Source: a virus. From it: a DNA stretch of 64,000 nt. Of this stretch, positions 8,087-16,493 are shown piece after piece; position 1 is the stretch's first letter, and each line of letters starts with the position of its first letter. The stretch lies in the IMG/VR virus record IMGVR_UViG_3300036770_008686, positions 1 to 64,000 of that record; one strand, written 5' to 3'. The notes under the pieces were generated by a model that did no database searches, was not told the origin of the DNA, and saw only the letters and a list, made by a program, of their open reading frames with translations. A program made the translations under genes and the position numbers.

Positions 8087-8788
8087 TTAGAATTTACATA
8101 TACTTCTAATGTAATGATAACAATACGGTTGGGCCACCGTGCTTGTCTCAGGTTGCCAAGGTGCCGTATCATTAAAATAAAGCTTTAGATAGTCTATATC
8201 TTTTAATTGCCATCTATTGGTTGGTGTTTGGTGATCTGTATATTCTTTAGTAAAAGTTCTCAGTTTTAAAGATTTTTCTATTTCTTCTTCGAACCTTCCC
8301 TTAATAACAAATTTTGAATAATGATACATTGCTTTGTTGCTTTTTAAAAATACTTTTTCTTTTTCCCTGGGCAGTCTTTTTTTTAAAACAAAAGCAGAAT
8401 AGAAAAAAGAACAATCCGGGTTGTTGTAGACTCTTTTCATTATTTTTTTATTCAAATCATTATTTGAAAACTCTTTTTGATTTGTTATTGCCAAATAATT
8501 TATTGCGTATACTGTATTTTTAGAAAAAACACTTTCTAATTCTCCGCTGAGCTTACACTCTTCTGGATTGTTAAATTTAAACTCTCTAATACCATTTCCT
8601 TGTCCAACATAATCGACATCAAGAAACAAAGTGTATAAATAATTATAAGCTAATTTAGCATTGGTACAAAAAGCCCTATCTAATTCATAGGTCCTTTTGA
8701 CAGGTTTCTTTGTAACTCTTCCGATATAATTAAGAAACTTTTCCTTGGCCTTATGATCGTTTTCTTCAATTTCTATATTAACTATCAT
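8087..8788 (-). CDS. Helical-repeat protein of the Y(A/S)xxV(L/I)KxR family
   Basis: Residues about 120-185 carry degenerate repeats of the form FFYSAFVLKKRLPREKEKVF and MYHYSKFVIKGRFEEEIEKS, ending in LKLRTF. The same repeat and ending occur in the proteins at 15383, 19543, 38513 and 40594. The repeats resemble short alpha-helical units that could form a solenoid. Function is unknown; a binding scaffold is a guess. Confidence 0.6.
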   Translation of the reverse strand: MIVNIEIEENDHKAKEKFLNYIGRVTKKPVKRTYELDRAFCTNAKLAYNYLYTLFLDVDYVGQGNGIREFKFNNPEECKLSGELESVFSKNTVYAINYLAITNQKEFSNNDLNKKIMKRVYNNPDCSFFYSAFVLKKRLPREKEKVFLKSNKAMYHYSKFVIKGRFEEEIEKSLKLRTFTKEYTDHQTPTNRWQLKDIDYLKLYFNDTAPWQPETSTVAQPYCYHYIRSICKF

Positions 8789-8789
8789 T

Positions 8790-9002
8790 TTAGTTGTTGC
8801 TATACTTTAGAGTGTTACGTAAAACCATAGAAGTTGCAATATCTCTTATTTCATTCAACAGAGAAACATATTGATCTTGGTCTATCTTTTGCTCACAGTA
8901 AAGTGAGTGTATCATCATCCCGGCAAACATGGCATTATGTATGCACTCATTTACATTTGAAACTTCTTCAAAAGCTATGCCGTTTTTATTATATTCAATC
9001 AT
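8790..9002 (-). CDS. Unknown protein (70 residues)
   Basis: The frame is open to 9041, but the ATG at 9002 overlaps the stop of the upstream small gene as ATGA, so that start is chosen. It has a predicted helical centre (NVNECIHNAMFAGMMIHSLY) and no recognised domain. It ends 1 base before the start of the 8087..8788 gene. Confidence 0.6.
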   Translation of the reverse strand: MIEYNKNGIAFEEVSNVNECIHNAMFAGMMIHSLYCEQKIDQDQYVSLLNEIRDIATSMVLRNTLKYSNN

Positions 9003-9148
9003 TCTTCTCTCGCTGGATAATCTCCGTCGCTCACTATCCATCTAGGCTTTTTTGTATCTTCTTCGGTAAGTATATCTATTGCTATGCTTATTGTTCCTAA
9101 AAAAAACAGAACAAGCAACAAACCAATTATGTATATCCCTATGCTCAT
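8999..9148 (-). CDS. Small single-span membrane protein
   Basis: This 49-residue protein begins MSIGIYIIGLLLVLFFLGTI, a clear membrane span at about 3-25, followed by a polar tail. It fits exactly between the upstream zinc-ribbon gene (1-base gap) and the downstream gene (ATGA overlap), which supports it as real. Function is unknown. Confidence 0.6.
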   Translation of the reverse strand: MSIGIYIIGLLLVLFFLGTISIAIDILTEEDTKKPRWIVSDGDYPAREE

Positions 9149-9149
9149 A

Positions 9150-9311
9150 CTAACGACCAACGGAACACTTTATGTGTTTTGAAACTTCTAAACGCACAGG
9201 TTTATAAAATTCAACAAAGCTCCAAAAACGCTTGCTCGATAGTTTTAAACAATCAAAGCATGTTTTTGAAAAATTATTTGTATTATTGTTACACAATCTA
9301 CACTTATTCAT
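9150..9311 (-). CDS. Small zinc-ribbon protein
   Basis: The 53-residue protein has CRLC (4-7) and CFDC (18-21), two CxxC knuckles that would bind one zinc, followed by a basic tail. It lies between the 9321 gene and the membrane-protein gene, 1 base from the latter. Such free zinc ribbons recur in this window. Function is unknown. Confidence 0.6.
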   Translation of the reverse strand: MNKCRLCNNNTNNFSKTCFDCLKLSSKRFWSFVEFYKPVRLEVSKHIKCSVGR

Positions 9312-9320
9312 ATTTAACTT

Positions 9321-9590
9321 TTATTCATCTGAGTGGTTTACAATAAATTCTTTTATGTCTTTTGGAAGTATATTAAGGAGTCTTTTTCCAAAACGTTTTG
9401 TAAAAAAATCTACTATCGCTTGAACTTTATTTTTGGCATAACCATGTGCAGCCATGGTTTCTTTTATATCAGGATCAACTTCTATCCAACTCAAATCTGA
9501 AACAAAGAACTCCTTTAGTTTTAGTTCTTTATTCTCTTCTAGAAAATTAATAATTCTTTTTTCAATTTCGCTTATATTGAATTCATTCAT
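9321..9590 (-). CDS. Unknown protein (89 residues)
   Basis: The ATG at 9590 follows AAGGAT at a normal distance. The protein is charged and helical; no domain is recognised. It is the first gene after tRNA-Glu and heads the run of small genes down to 7738. Confidence 0.6.
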   Translation of the reverse strand: MNEFNISEIEKRIINFLEENKELKLKEFFVSDLSWIEVDPDIKETMAAHGYAKNKVQAIVDFFTKRFGKRLLNILPKDIKEFIVNHSDE

Positions 9591-9614
9591 TTTGCTATCC
9601 TTACAAAATAAGTA

Positions 9615-9686
9615 TGACCCCTATGGGATTCGAACCCATGTTAGCGGAGTGAAAGTCCGCTTTCCTAACCTCTAGAAGAAGGGGCC
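9615..9686 (-). tRNA. tRNA-Glu (UUC)
   Basis: Acceptor GGCCCCT/AGGGGTC, anticodon stem GCGGA/TCCGC with loop CTTTCAC (anticodon UUC), T-arm ATGGG TTCGAAT CCCAT, discriminator A. CCA is not encoded. The first 22 bases overlap the 3' end of the upstream coding gene (9665..9880), whose TAG stop lies in the D-arm. Confidence 0.93.
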
Positions 9687-9880
9687 GTATAATTTTTTTG
9701 GTGTTCTAAATACTTGTAGTCAGTAATTTCATTATATATTTTTTTTACAAGATTGTCAAGAGATTTCTCTTCTCCGCTTTTTTGAGTATTTAAACAAGTC
9801 CAAATAAAAGTTTCATCCTTTTTGGAAACTTTATAATTATTTTTTTTGGCCCATTTTGTTACTTCGTTCCACTTAAGCAT
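9665..9880 (-). CDS. Small basic protein, paralogue of 41436..41621
   Basis: The 71-residue product (MLKWNEVTKWAKKNNYKV..., ending in IYNEITDYK) aligns along its length with the protein at 41436..41621 (W..., Y.V, one W after an aromatic residue, YNEI.KD). Function is unknown. Its last 22 bases lie inside tRNA-Glu, so its message cannot be translated fully if the tRNA is cleaved out first. Confidence 0.55.
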   Translation of the reverse strand: MLKWNEVTKWAKKNNYKVSKKDETFIWTCLNTQKSGEEKSLDNLVKKIYNEITDYKYLEHQKNYTAPSSRG

Positions 9881-11108
9881 ATTTTTTATTCATCTTAGTG
9901 TCAGTAGTTGCCCAAGTTAACATGGCAAAAGTTTTTGCTGGTATTGAAATAGGACTAATTTTCAAAGGTGGGTTAATAGGTTTTGCTGGTATAGAGATAG
10001 GGCTAATTGAAATAGTTGTAGCTTTTTTCTTATCTGGGCCTATCGTCAAACTAAAGGCTCTTCCTGTAGGGCCGATCAGTTCTTGAAAGGAGAAAGTTAA
10101 GTGACTATGGCCCCAAGGGTTTACCAAATAAAATTTACCTTGAGAATAAGAGCTAATATAGTAAGAGTGCCCGCTGGTTCTATTATTGTCCATATATCTT
10201 GAAACAGATACAGGCAAGCCATTGTTTAATGCACTAATAAGTTTGCTCTCAGACGAAGGAACATTTGTTATATACTCTATATTTGTATCCTTGTAAGAGT
10301 AAAGTTGATTAAATACAACTTTAGTCCAACCGCCGCTAATAGCATCATAAGAGTTGCTAGTATCGCCTTGTAAGGTCAAACCGGTCTCATTCCATTGAAC
10401 ATACGCTTTCTCTAGCAGGCCGACCCAAAGTTCGTTGTTTGGGTTAGTCCACATGCCCCCAAAACTTGCATAGTAAGAGTATCCAAATCTGCTCACCGGT
10501 AACATATTGTCTACCGTAACAAAATGTTGGTGTTTAAAACCTTCATTTGTGGTGCTATAAAAAGAAACGGTCCAAGTTCCATCAAGATTATCAATAAAAC
10601 GGTCTCTTATGGTTTGCGGATCTTTATCAGCAACAGCAGCGAAACTTGCAAGCAAATAACAATCTCCAACACTACCTTGCCTAATATCCTCGCTTGAAGG
10701 CCCATTAACAAAAAGTTGACCACTTACAGGCTTATAAGTAGTAAAACTGTTGGCGACTGGATAGTGTTTACCATAAAAATGTTTGTCTATAAGCCAATTC
10801 AAGTTAGCTGTTGTGGAGTTTACTTTTAAATCTCTACCTTTGTTTGCTACACTACTAAACATACTAGATGAAAGATACCAGTCTTGCCTTGACATACTCA
10901 GCGATGTAATCTTTTTAAGATCGTTATATTCTTTAAGGTCAACCCGTCCCCCATCACCGGCAATCCTAAAAACCTGAATGATTTCTTGCCTATTTATTCT
11001 GTTGTCGGCAAGGGCACTTCTCATAAACGCATTAATCTCCTTATCTGAATAGCCAGAAAGGAGTTTTTTTGTTTCGAATTGTTCAAATTTAAGAATAAAG
11101 TTTTTCAC
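9873..11108 (-). CDS. Calpain-family (C2) cysteine protease
   Basis: The 411-residue protein shows the full calpain triad: C150 in DIRQGSVGDCYLLASF, H314 in TSGHSYYIS and N330 in LVNPWG. NELWVGLLEKAY and ISGGWTKVV also match the family. Calpains cleave proteins at limited sites; bacterial members are often exported, but I see no signal peptide here. The N-terminus MKNFILKFEQFE is reminiscent of the phage leader motif. The C-terminus repeats SPISIPAK twice. The target could be host or virion protein. Confidence 0.85.
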   Translation of the reverse strand: MKNFILKFEQFETKKLLSGYSDKEINAFMRSALADNRINRQEIIQVFRIAGDGGRVDLKEYNDLKKITSLSMSRQDWYLSSSMFSSVANKGRDLKVNSTTANLNWLIDKHFYGKHYPVANSFTTYKPVSGQLFVNGPSSEDIRQGSVGDCYLLASFAAVADKDPQTIRDRFIDNLDGTWTVSFYSTTNEGFKHQHFVTVDNMLPVSRFGYSYYASFGGMWTNPNNELWVGLLEKAYVQWNETGLTLQGDTSNSYDAISGGWTKVVFNQLYSYKDTNIEYITNVPSSESKLISALNNGLPVSVSRYMDNNRTSGHSYYISSYSQGKFYLVNPWGHSHLTFSFQELIGPTGRAFSLTIGPDKKKATTISISPISIPAKPINPPLKISPISIPAKTFAMLTWATTDTKMNKKYA

Positions 11109-11422
11109 AGATCCTTTTTCCTTTTGACATCAGAGACAGTAGAGTTCCACTTAATTTTGTTTTTCTCACAGTAAATTCTTGGGCTTTCAAGATTACCGCC
11201 TTTGATATAGCCGTTTTCTTTAAGCCAATTCCAAGAGTTCCAGTAGTATTGATCCCCATAGCCATATGTAAAGTCTATTTTGTGCACAAATTCATTATTA
11301 ACATAAATTTCTGCTGTGTGGTAGGTATTGCCATTGGTTCTTTCAAACCACCGGCGGCCCACAACCATAATACTCTCTACTTTAACAAAAGAATCAAGTT
11401 TTTTCTTAATAGTCAGTGTCAT
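11105..11422 (-). CDS. Unknown protein (105 residues)
   Basis: A beta-rich small protein with R-W-F-E-R-T-N-G-N-T-Y-H and DQYYWNSWNWLKENGY segments; aromatic residues are abundant. It overlaps the protease gene start by 4 bases and the upstream gene end by 17, so it sits within one operon. No family is recognised. Confidence 0.6.
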   Translation of the reverse strand: MTLTIKKKLDSFVKVESIMVVGRRWFERTNGNTYHTAEIYVNNEFVHKIDFTYGYGDQYYWNSWNWLKENGYIKGGNLESPRIYCEKNKIKWNSTVSDVKRKKDL

Positions 11423-11642
11423 TATTTATATCCAACTTAAGATAACCAGCAGTATCTGGAATCATAAAACAATTCTCTGGCTCGCTGCATTCCCATAGGT
11501 TGGCTTTAATTTTGCGTACAAAGTGTTCCGTGTTCCTTCTTTTACGCAAAATCTTAGCCGCAGCAATCCTACAGTCTATTTCGTCTCCCCTAGAAATTTC
11601 CCAAGTCATTCCAGAAAATGATGTAAAAGTTAATGTGCTCAT
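11406..11642 (-). CDS. Unknown protein (78 residues)
   Basis: The frame opens with TTG at 11660, but the first ATG (11642, MSTLTFTSFSG) is the more likely start. The protein has a central basic stretch (AAKILRKRRNTEH) and one CSEPENC. No family is recognised. Confidence 0.55.
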   Translation of the reverse strand: MSTLTFTSFSGMTWEISRGDEIDCRIAAAKILRKRRNTEHFVRKIKANLWECSEPENCFMIPDTAGYLKLDINNDTDY

Positions 11643-11656
11643 ATGATTCAACTCAT

Positions 11657-11992
11657 TCAAACAGATGTTACAAGTTGTTTTTCTTGATTAATCTTTTTTT
11701 CACGATTACTCAATATAGCATTAACAACTTCCAAATCTTCTCCCTTGATGTTGCCATCAATAGCACTTTTATACTTGGTGCTTTTGATAATCACACAACT
11801 AAGATTGGAGGTTTTCACAACACTATTTGCTACAGCCTTTGCTTCTTTAATATCCTTGTAATTTTCTGGTTCTATTTGTTGGCCGCAATCATCAATAGAG
11901 TTTCCAAAAGAAAGTTTATAACTAGAACTTTTTGTGCAAGCATAATACTTTCCTTCTTTATTCATCCACATTATAATTTTATTTTTCTTCAT
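11657..11992 (-). CDS. Unknown protein (111 residues)
   Basis: A basic N-terminus is followed by mixed sequence with a K-rich C-terminus. It overlaps the upstream gene by one base and lies in the same operon as its neighbours. No domain is recognised. Confidence 0.6.
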   Translation of the reverse strand: MKKNKIIMWMNKEGKYYACTKSSSYKLSFGNSIDDCGQQIEPENYKDIKEAKAVANSVVKTSNLSCVIIKSTKYKSAIDGNIKGEDLEVVNAILSNREKKINQEKQLVTSV

Positions 11993-12237
11993 TAAATTAT
12001 CTTTCCAACTGGGTTATCGCAAAGAATAAAACTATATTCACTTTTATAAACTGTAATTCCGTAGTCTCTTGCAAGCCTTAGCAACTCTCCACTATCCTCA
12101 ACTGTTTCATCACTAAAAAAAACTTCCACACAACCACATTCAGCCAAAGTTTTTATTACATTTTTTGATTTATCGTTCATTTCTACAGGTATTTGATAAC
12201 CATAGAAATCAATTGTTTCTTTCTCTAGTGTATTCAT
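11992..12237 (-). CDS. Unknown protein (81 residues)
   Basis: The sequence has an alternating pattern (VIKTLAECGCVEVFFSDETV, then ARDYGITVYK) that suggests a small alpha/beta fold. It starts one base after the stop of the zinc-ribbon gene. No family is recognised. Confidence 0.6.
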   Translation of the reverse strand: MNTLEKETIDFYGYQIPVEMNDKSKNVIKTLAECGCVEVFFSDETVEDSGELLRLARDYGITVYKSEYSFILCDNPVGKII

Positions 12238-12238
12238 T

Positions 12239-12415
12239 TTAATAAGAGTATTTTAATTTTCTAGAGCAATTATCACAAACTTCTTGATTTTTTCTTTTAA
12301 GAAAACTACTACACTCTTGACACTTTTGTTTAGTGTTTTTTTTCTTTTTAAGAGTTATAGTATAATTCTGTTTGTAGAAATCAAAATTTTCTTCGTACTT
12401 ATCGTAAGATATCAT
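12239..12415 (-). CDS. Small zinc-ribbon protein
   Basis: The 58-residue protein has a lysine-rich middle and two knuckles, CQEC (32-35) and CDNC (47-50), expected to bind one zinc. It is the first gene after a GGTACG element and ends one base before the next start, so it leads the operon down to the calpain protease. Function is unknown; nucleic-acid binding is possible given the basic residues. Confidence 0.65.
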   Translation of the reverse strand: MISYDKYEENFDFYKQNYTITLKKKKNTKQKCQECSSFLKRKNQEVCDNCSRKLKYSY

Positions 12416-12461
12416 CTATAATCTTGTCTGGTGGAATGAACTAGAAACTACACACCAGACC

Positions 12462-12486
12462 CGTACCCACCCATCAACCATTTAAG
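12462..12486 (-). promoter_or_regulatory. GGTACG element upstream of 12415
   Basis: The minus strand reads CTTAAA, 13 bases, GGTACG, about 47 bases before the ATG at 12415. The gap 12416-12498 holds nothing else that I can see. Confidence 0.55.
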
Positions 12487-12498
12487 TTAGTAAAAGTC

Positions 12499-12879
12499 TT
12501 AAGACTCAACTATAAATATTCTTCTGCCTTTGGTTGTTAGTTCTTTATACTTTGAATTGTCAAAAGAATTTTCTTCGTTATTTTTTTTCCAAAAAGGAGC
12601 TATTTTTGGATCGTATAAAAGTTCCTCTAAACAGTCTGTTTGTGTATCGCATCTTTGTAAAATTTTAAATTTTTTACATCTTACAAATCCACAAACATCT
12701 CTTCTTTGTGTGGCAAAAACTTTTTCAGCCGTACCCTTATTGTTTTTCAAAACGCAATCATACATTTGAATGGTAAAAAATTCAGGGTTGCAATACTCAA
12801 CAGTCTTATTAATTAAGTCTTTAATCCACCAATGTCTAAAATGCTTTCCTTTACCTTTATTAAATCGAATATCAAACAT
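12499..12879 (-). CDS. Unknown protein (126 residues)
   Basis: A basic, aromatic N-terminus (GKGKHFRHWWIKDL) is followed by a region with five cysteines (YDC, DVCGFVRCKKF, RCDTQTDC). Metal binding is possible but not in a standard spacing. It follows the RNA ligase gene by one base, so an RNA-related role is conceivable from context only. Confidence 0.55.
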   Translation of the reverse strand: MFDIRFNKGKGKHFRHWWIKDLINKTVEYCNPEFFTIQMYDCVLKNNKGTAEKVFATQRRDVCGFVRCKKFKILQRCDTQTDCLEELLYDPKIAPFWKKNNEENSFDNSKYKELTTKGRRIFIVES

Positions 12880-12880
12880 A

Positions 12881-13891
12881 TCAATCTTCCTTGAGTAAAA
12901 AATTATTATTTATAACTTTAAAGCTAATGCCAGAACAGTTGCTTCTTATTACTATTCCTTCTCTTTCTTGATCTTTTTTTGCATTGCTAAAATGCTCTAC
13001 ATACTTTCCTTTTGCTTTATCTAAAAGTTCATCTTTTGAATAAGAAAAATTTTCTCCCGATTCAATAATAGGAACAAAATTTAATCCCAAAGTTTCAACA
13101 ATTTCTCTAGATTCATCAAGCGGAAGTTTGACGTTATTGTTTATTTCAACTACATTAAATACAAAAAAATCAACAAAATTTAAACCCAAAGGATTTTTTT
13201 GTATTCCTGGTCCTACGCATTCTCCTTGAATTGCTATTTTATTGCCTAATTTTCTTAAGCCATTTTCTATATTATATTTTTCCTCTATTTTCCAAAAACT
13301 ATGATCAGAGCTTTTTTTATAACTATAATTTCTGCCACAAACATGGAATTCATTTTCTTTTATAATATAAGTAGAGCTTGTTCCATCTAATTTTAGGCTT
13401 ATATAATATGGTTTATTTTTTAAACTTTCTAAAAGAAATAATCCTTCTTCTGTTTGAATTCTTATTTCATCTGTTTTGCTTATAGGCCAAATAAAAGATT
13501 TTGCGTCTCCTGCAATTTGTGTGGGTATTGGCGGCTCATATTTTTCTACTCCTAAAATTTCTGTGACGTCTACCCCGACATCTAAACTTGCAAGTTCCGG
13601 GAATACAGATAGAGGTAAGGCAAGCCCTTGGCTAATTTTTTTACGCAATCTTACTGTTCTTAATCTAAACTTTTTAAGATCTTCTTTGTAACAACTCTTT
13701 CTTAAAAACTCAAATTCTGGTCTCTCTGGCAAAAGGGAGTCTATTTCAAAGTATACACATTTATCGTTTTCTTTAAATTCACCTTTCTTACTCACAACCT
13801 CCCAACCTAAAACACCCACAGTTTCTATACTATCGGCGTCAGGTATTGGTTTAACATACTTGATTGCTTGTATGCTTGCTAATTTTCTCAT
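12881..13891 (-). CDS. RNA ligase, Rnl5 (DraRnl)-like
   Basis: The 336-residue protein has an N-terminal OB-like domain (about 1-115, beginning RKLASIQAIKYVKPI) followed by a nucleotidyltransferase domain. Motif I is SLKLDGTSSTY with the AMP-accepting lysine at 167; motif III is VCGRNYSY (about 184); motif IIIa GECVG; motif IV REGIVIRS; motif V SFKVINNNF. The N-terminal OB before the ligase core is the arrangement of the Deinococcus RNA ligase family, which seals nicks with a 3'-OH RNA strand. It lies in a genome with many tRNAs, so repair of cut RNA is plausible. Confidence 0.82.
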   Translation of the reverse strand: MRKLASIQAIKYVKPIPDADSIETVGVLGWEVVSKKGEFKENDKCVYFEIDSLLPERPEFEFLRKSCYKEDLKKFRLRTVRLRKKISQGLALPLSVFPELASLDVGVDVTEILGVEKYEPPIPTQIAGDAKSFIWPISKTDEIRIQTEEGLFLLESLKNKPYYISLKLDGTSSTYIIKENEFHVCGRNYSYKKSSDHSFWKIEEKYNIENGLRKLGNKIAIQGECVGPGIQKNPLGLNFVDFFVFNVVEINNNVKLPLDESREIVETLGLNFVPIIESGENFSYSKDELLDKAKGKYVEHFSNAKKDQEREGIVIRSNCSGISFKVINNNFLLKED

Positions 13892-13892
13892 T

Positions 13893-14633
13893 TTAAGTCC
13901 ACAAACTTTTTCTCACTTTGATAAGTTTTATCAACATATCTTCTTCTTCTTTTTCTTGTTTCTCTTCCAATTCCTGAAGTTTTCTTAGACAATCAGATTT
14001 TTTCTGCTCTAGATCTTTATTGCTTTTTAAAGAATCCAATACATAATTGCTTTCGCATAAATCAGACCACCCACTTTCCTCCATAGGATCGGGCCTATTA
14101 GGATAACTTTTCCACCAATTATACAATTCTAAAATTTCTTTCGCAGAATCAGATTGTGCAGTTGGCTTTCCTTTTTCATCAAGCAAAGAAATAGACCAAT
14201 TTAAATAAGAAATTCCATCCTCTTCTGACCTACGTAACTTTGTTTTTTCTTTTTTATGAAAAACCTGATAACTTCTGGCTAGTTCAATTTCGACAAAGTC
14301 TTTTAACTCGTTAAATAACCCATGCAATATTCGAGTGTCTAAGTCATAGTAACATCCAGGAGTAAGTCCGGTCTTTAAACAATGCATTTTATCTACGTAA
14401 CGATTATCAATATAGCTTTTAAAATTTAAAAATAAATCTCTTGGGAAATACAATATGTTCTGCAGGTTGTTTAGGACTGTGTCAGATAAATAGAATCTTA
14501 TCGGTCTTTTACTCTTTTGTTCTTCTTTCCATTTTTTCCAATCTTCGAGAGTTAAAGCAAAAGGTTTTTTTTCACCCCTGACAAAGTCAGCAAATTTACT
14601 ACAACTCCAATAGTTACTTTTATTTCTAAACAT
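13893..14633 (-). CDS. Conserved phage protein of unknown function (FRNKSxYWSCSKFADFVRG)
   Basis: The N-terminus FRNKSNYWSCSKFADFVRGE, the KPFALTLEDWKKWK segment, SYIDNRYVDKMHCLKT and LFNELKDFVEIELA form the signature of a protein found across large phages. Its function is unknown as far as I know. The C-terminus is a charged coiled coil (about 195-246). It is one base upstream of the RNA ligase start, in the same operon. Confidence 0.65.
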   Translation of the reverse strand: MFRNKSNYWSCSKFADFVRGEKKPFALTLEDWKKWKEEQKSKRPIRFYLSDTVLNNLQNILYFPRDLFLNFKSYIDNRYVDKMHCLKTGLTPGCYYDLDTRILHGLFNELKDFVEIELARSYQVFHKKEKTKLRRSEEDGISYLNWSISLLDEKGKPTAQSDSAKEILELYNWWKSYPNRPDPMEESGWSDLCESNYVLDSLKSNKDLEQKKSDCLRKLQELEEKQEKEEEDMLIKLIKVRKSLWT

Positions 14634-14644
14634 GATTTTTTAAA

Positions 14645-14980
14645 TTAATAAGGGCATTCTTTCTGTTTTCTTTTCTCTATTGTATTTAGTGCTCTATGGT
14701 AGCCCTTGGCGTAACTGCTTTCCTCAACAACATAGCCATTTTCATCCGCCGCCTGAATTGGGATTTCTTCCTTCATATACTTGTTAACTTTTATTTTTTT
14801 TGTTTCAATCAACATTGAACTATCACCAAACTGTCTGACTGCTGCGTTGTGACCTAGTATTTCCTCAAACTCAGACTCCGAAATTATCTTTGTTTCACTC
14901 TTCACAGATCTAAAAGAACTAATAAAGAAAAACATCACAGCAACAAAAGAGAGCAAAACAATCCAATTTTTGAGTTTCAT
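14645..14980 (-). CDS. Membrane-anchored protein, unknown
   Basis: The start follows AAGGAGG, the best ribosome site in this area. Residues about 5-26 (NWIVLLSFVAVMFFFISSF) form a membrane anchor or uncleaved signal; the remaining 85 residues are polar. A periplasm-facing or surface role is likely. No family is recognised. Confidence 0.65.
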   Translation of the reverse strand: MKLKNWIVLLSFVAVMFFFISSFRSVKSETKIISESEFEEILGHNAAVRQFGDSSMLIETKKIKVNKYMKEEIPIQAADENGYVVEESSYAKGYHRALNTIEKRKQKECPY

Positions 14981-15013
14981 TTTTTCCTCCTTAAAAATTA
15001 ATTTGCCTTTATG

Positions 15014-15286
15014 TCAATTTACCTTTATGTCCAAAACGTGAGTTTCTGGTGTTCCGAAAGCATTTTTGCAAGTAAACTTTAAAGTAACAGTGTTAACTGA
15101 AACCTTTGTGTATAAATCATGAAAAACTAAAGTGTCTGGGTGGTTTACCATGTTTTTTACTATTTCTTTTGCTTTAAGTATTTTATTTATCTCCTCGTCA
15201 GATATTCTTATCTCCGAAGCAGTAGACTCGCATACAATTTGATTTGAAAAAGTCAAAAATAAACAGGCGTAAATGAAAAACTTCAT
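15014..15286 (-). CDS. Exported protein, unknown (90 residues)
   Basis: An N-terminal signal peptide (MKFFIYACLFLTFSNQIVCE) with a likely cleavage around residue 19-22 is followed by a small mature domain with TLKFTCKNAFGTPETH. This last segment resembles small secreted beta domains. The ATG follows AAAGGAAAA. With the gene before it, it forms an envelope-directed pair. Confidence 0.65.
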   Translation of the reverse strand: MKFFIYACLFLTFSNQIVCESTASEIRISDEEINKILKAKEIVKNMVNHPDTLVFHDLYTKVSVNTVTLKFTCKNAFGTPETHVLDIKVN

Positions 15287-15382
15287 ATTTTTCCTTTAAG
15301 AGAAAAAGAACAAAAAACCAAAAATCTATTATACCACAATCGTCCGAGGCAAATTTTTTTGATATTTCTACAAAAGACGATA

Positions 15383-16111
15383 CTAAGATTGAGTTACTAA
15401 GCTTTCCAAAAATTCTTTATAAACTTTGTAGTGATACTTTTCACTTTCATTAAAACTTTTAAAGCTCTTCAGCTTGAAATAATTTTCTAAATTTAATGGA
15501 AGTCGGTGTTTTAAAACTTCCGTGGCATACAAAAAGCACAGATAAAAATCTTCTTTCAAACAATCCTCCAGAGAAGGATCTAGCCTTCCTTTTATTACAT
15601 CATAAGCATAGCAAAGAGCAATAGAAGGGTTTTTAATCAATATTGATTCATTCTTCAGCCTTTGGCCGGTTATGTATGCTGCGTAATAAGCACAAAAAAC
15701 CTTATTATAAAACTTTTCTGTTTTCCTGTTTACAAAATCTTTTCTATGAAGAGTTAGATTCTGAAAATCAGATACAGTGTCGGCATACTCTTTCGCTTCT
15801 GCAACAATATGTTGTATTTCAATTTTATCTATCAAAAAGTTTTTACTAACAATCTTGTCCGAAGAGTCGTATACTTTGCCTTCTTCATAATAATAGTCTT
15901 CTTCATCTTCTAAATCTATTCCATTGATTTTAGTCACGCAAATTCTGGAGTAGTAGTTGCTATCGTCATACTCTTGAACATTAGATAAAGTTACACTTAT
16001 TAAATTATCAATGTTCTTAAAAAGATTAGTTATGGATATCTTTTTAAGATGCAACCTCTCGGCAGACAAATGACTTGATATTAAGTTGTTTCTAAAAGTT
16101 TCTAAAAGCAT
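15383..16111 (-). CDS. Helical-repeat protein of the Y(A/S)xxV(L/I)KxR family
   Basis: The C-terminal third has ALCYAYDVIKGRLDPSLEDC and LCFLYATEVLKHRLPLNLEN, ending in YFKLKSF. The overall plan (acidic N-terminal half, two repeats, F-x-L-K-S/A-F) closely follows the protein at 38513..39274, so the two are paralogues. Function is unknown. Confidence 0.6.
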   Translation of the reverse strand: MLLETFRNNLISSHLSAERLHLKKISITNLFKNIDNLISVTLSNVQEYDDSNYYSRICVTKINGIDLEDEEDYYYEEGKVYDSSDKIVSKNFLIDKIEIQHIVAEAKEYADTVSDFQNLTLHRKDFVNRKTEKFYNKVFCAYYAAYITGQRLKNESILIKNPSIALCYAYDVIKGRLDPSLEDCLKEDFYLCFLYATEVLKHRLPLNLENYFKLKSFKSFNESEKYHYKVYKEFLESLVTQS

Positions 16112-16113
16112 TT

Positions 16114-16485
16114 TTAATCACAGAAACTGTTTAATTTGGCCCGCTTAAGTAAAGCTTTTGCTTCTTTCATAGAAATAACAATATATTCACCAAACTGTTT
16201 TTTATTTACTAGTGATTCAAATTCTATTTTTGCTTGTCTATGGACCATGAAAACAAAATTTGTTTTTCTAAAGTCTTCGCAGTTATTAAGTAGTACTATG
16301 TCATCTGCGTACAAAAAAAATTGAGGTTTTTCATTAATGGCAATGCTCCTGTTTGCGTAAATTTTTGAAAATATATTTTTGGAGTTTTTAGAAACTCTAA
16401 GAACTTCATTTTTATTGCGTTCTTCTAAAAGTCTGTAAAACTCATTTTTCACCAATATGCAATCTTCTAAGTTCAAATTAAACAT
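16114..16485 (-). CDS. Unknown protein (123 residues)
   Basis: Mixed alpha/beta sequence with PQFFLYADDIVLLN and FVFMVHRQ strands and a C-terminal helix (MKEAKALLKRAKL). No family is recognised. It lies two bases before the repeat-protein gene at 16111, in the same operon. Confidence 0.55.
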   Translation of the reverse strand: MFNLNLEDCILVKNEFYRLLEERNKNEVLRVSKNSKNIFSKIYANRSIAINEKPQFFLYADDIVLLNNCEDFRKTNFVFMVHRQAKIEFESLVNKKQFGEYIVISMKEAKALLKRAKLNSFCD

Positions 16486-16493
16486 TTTTTTCT

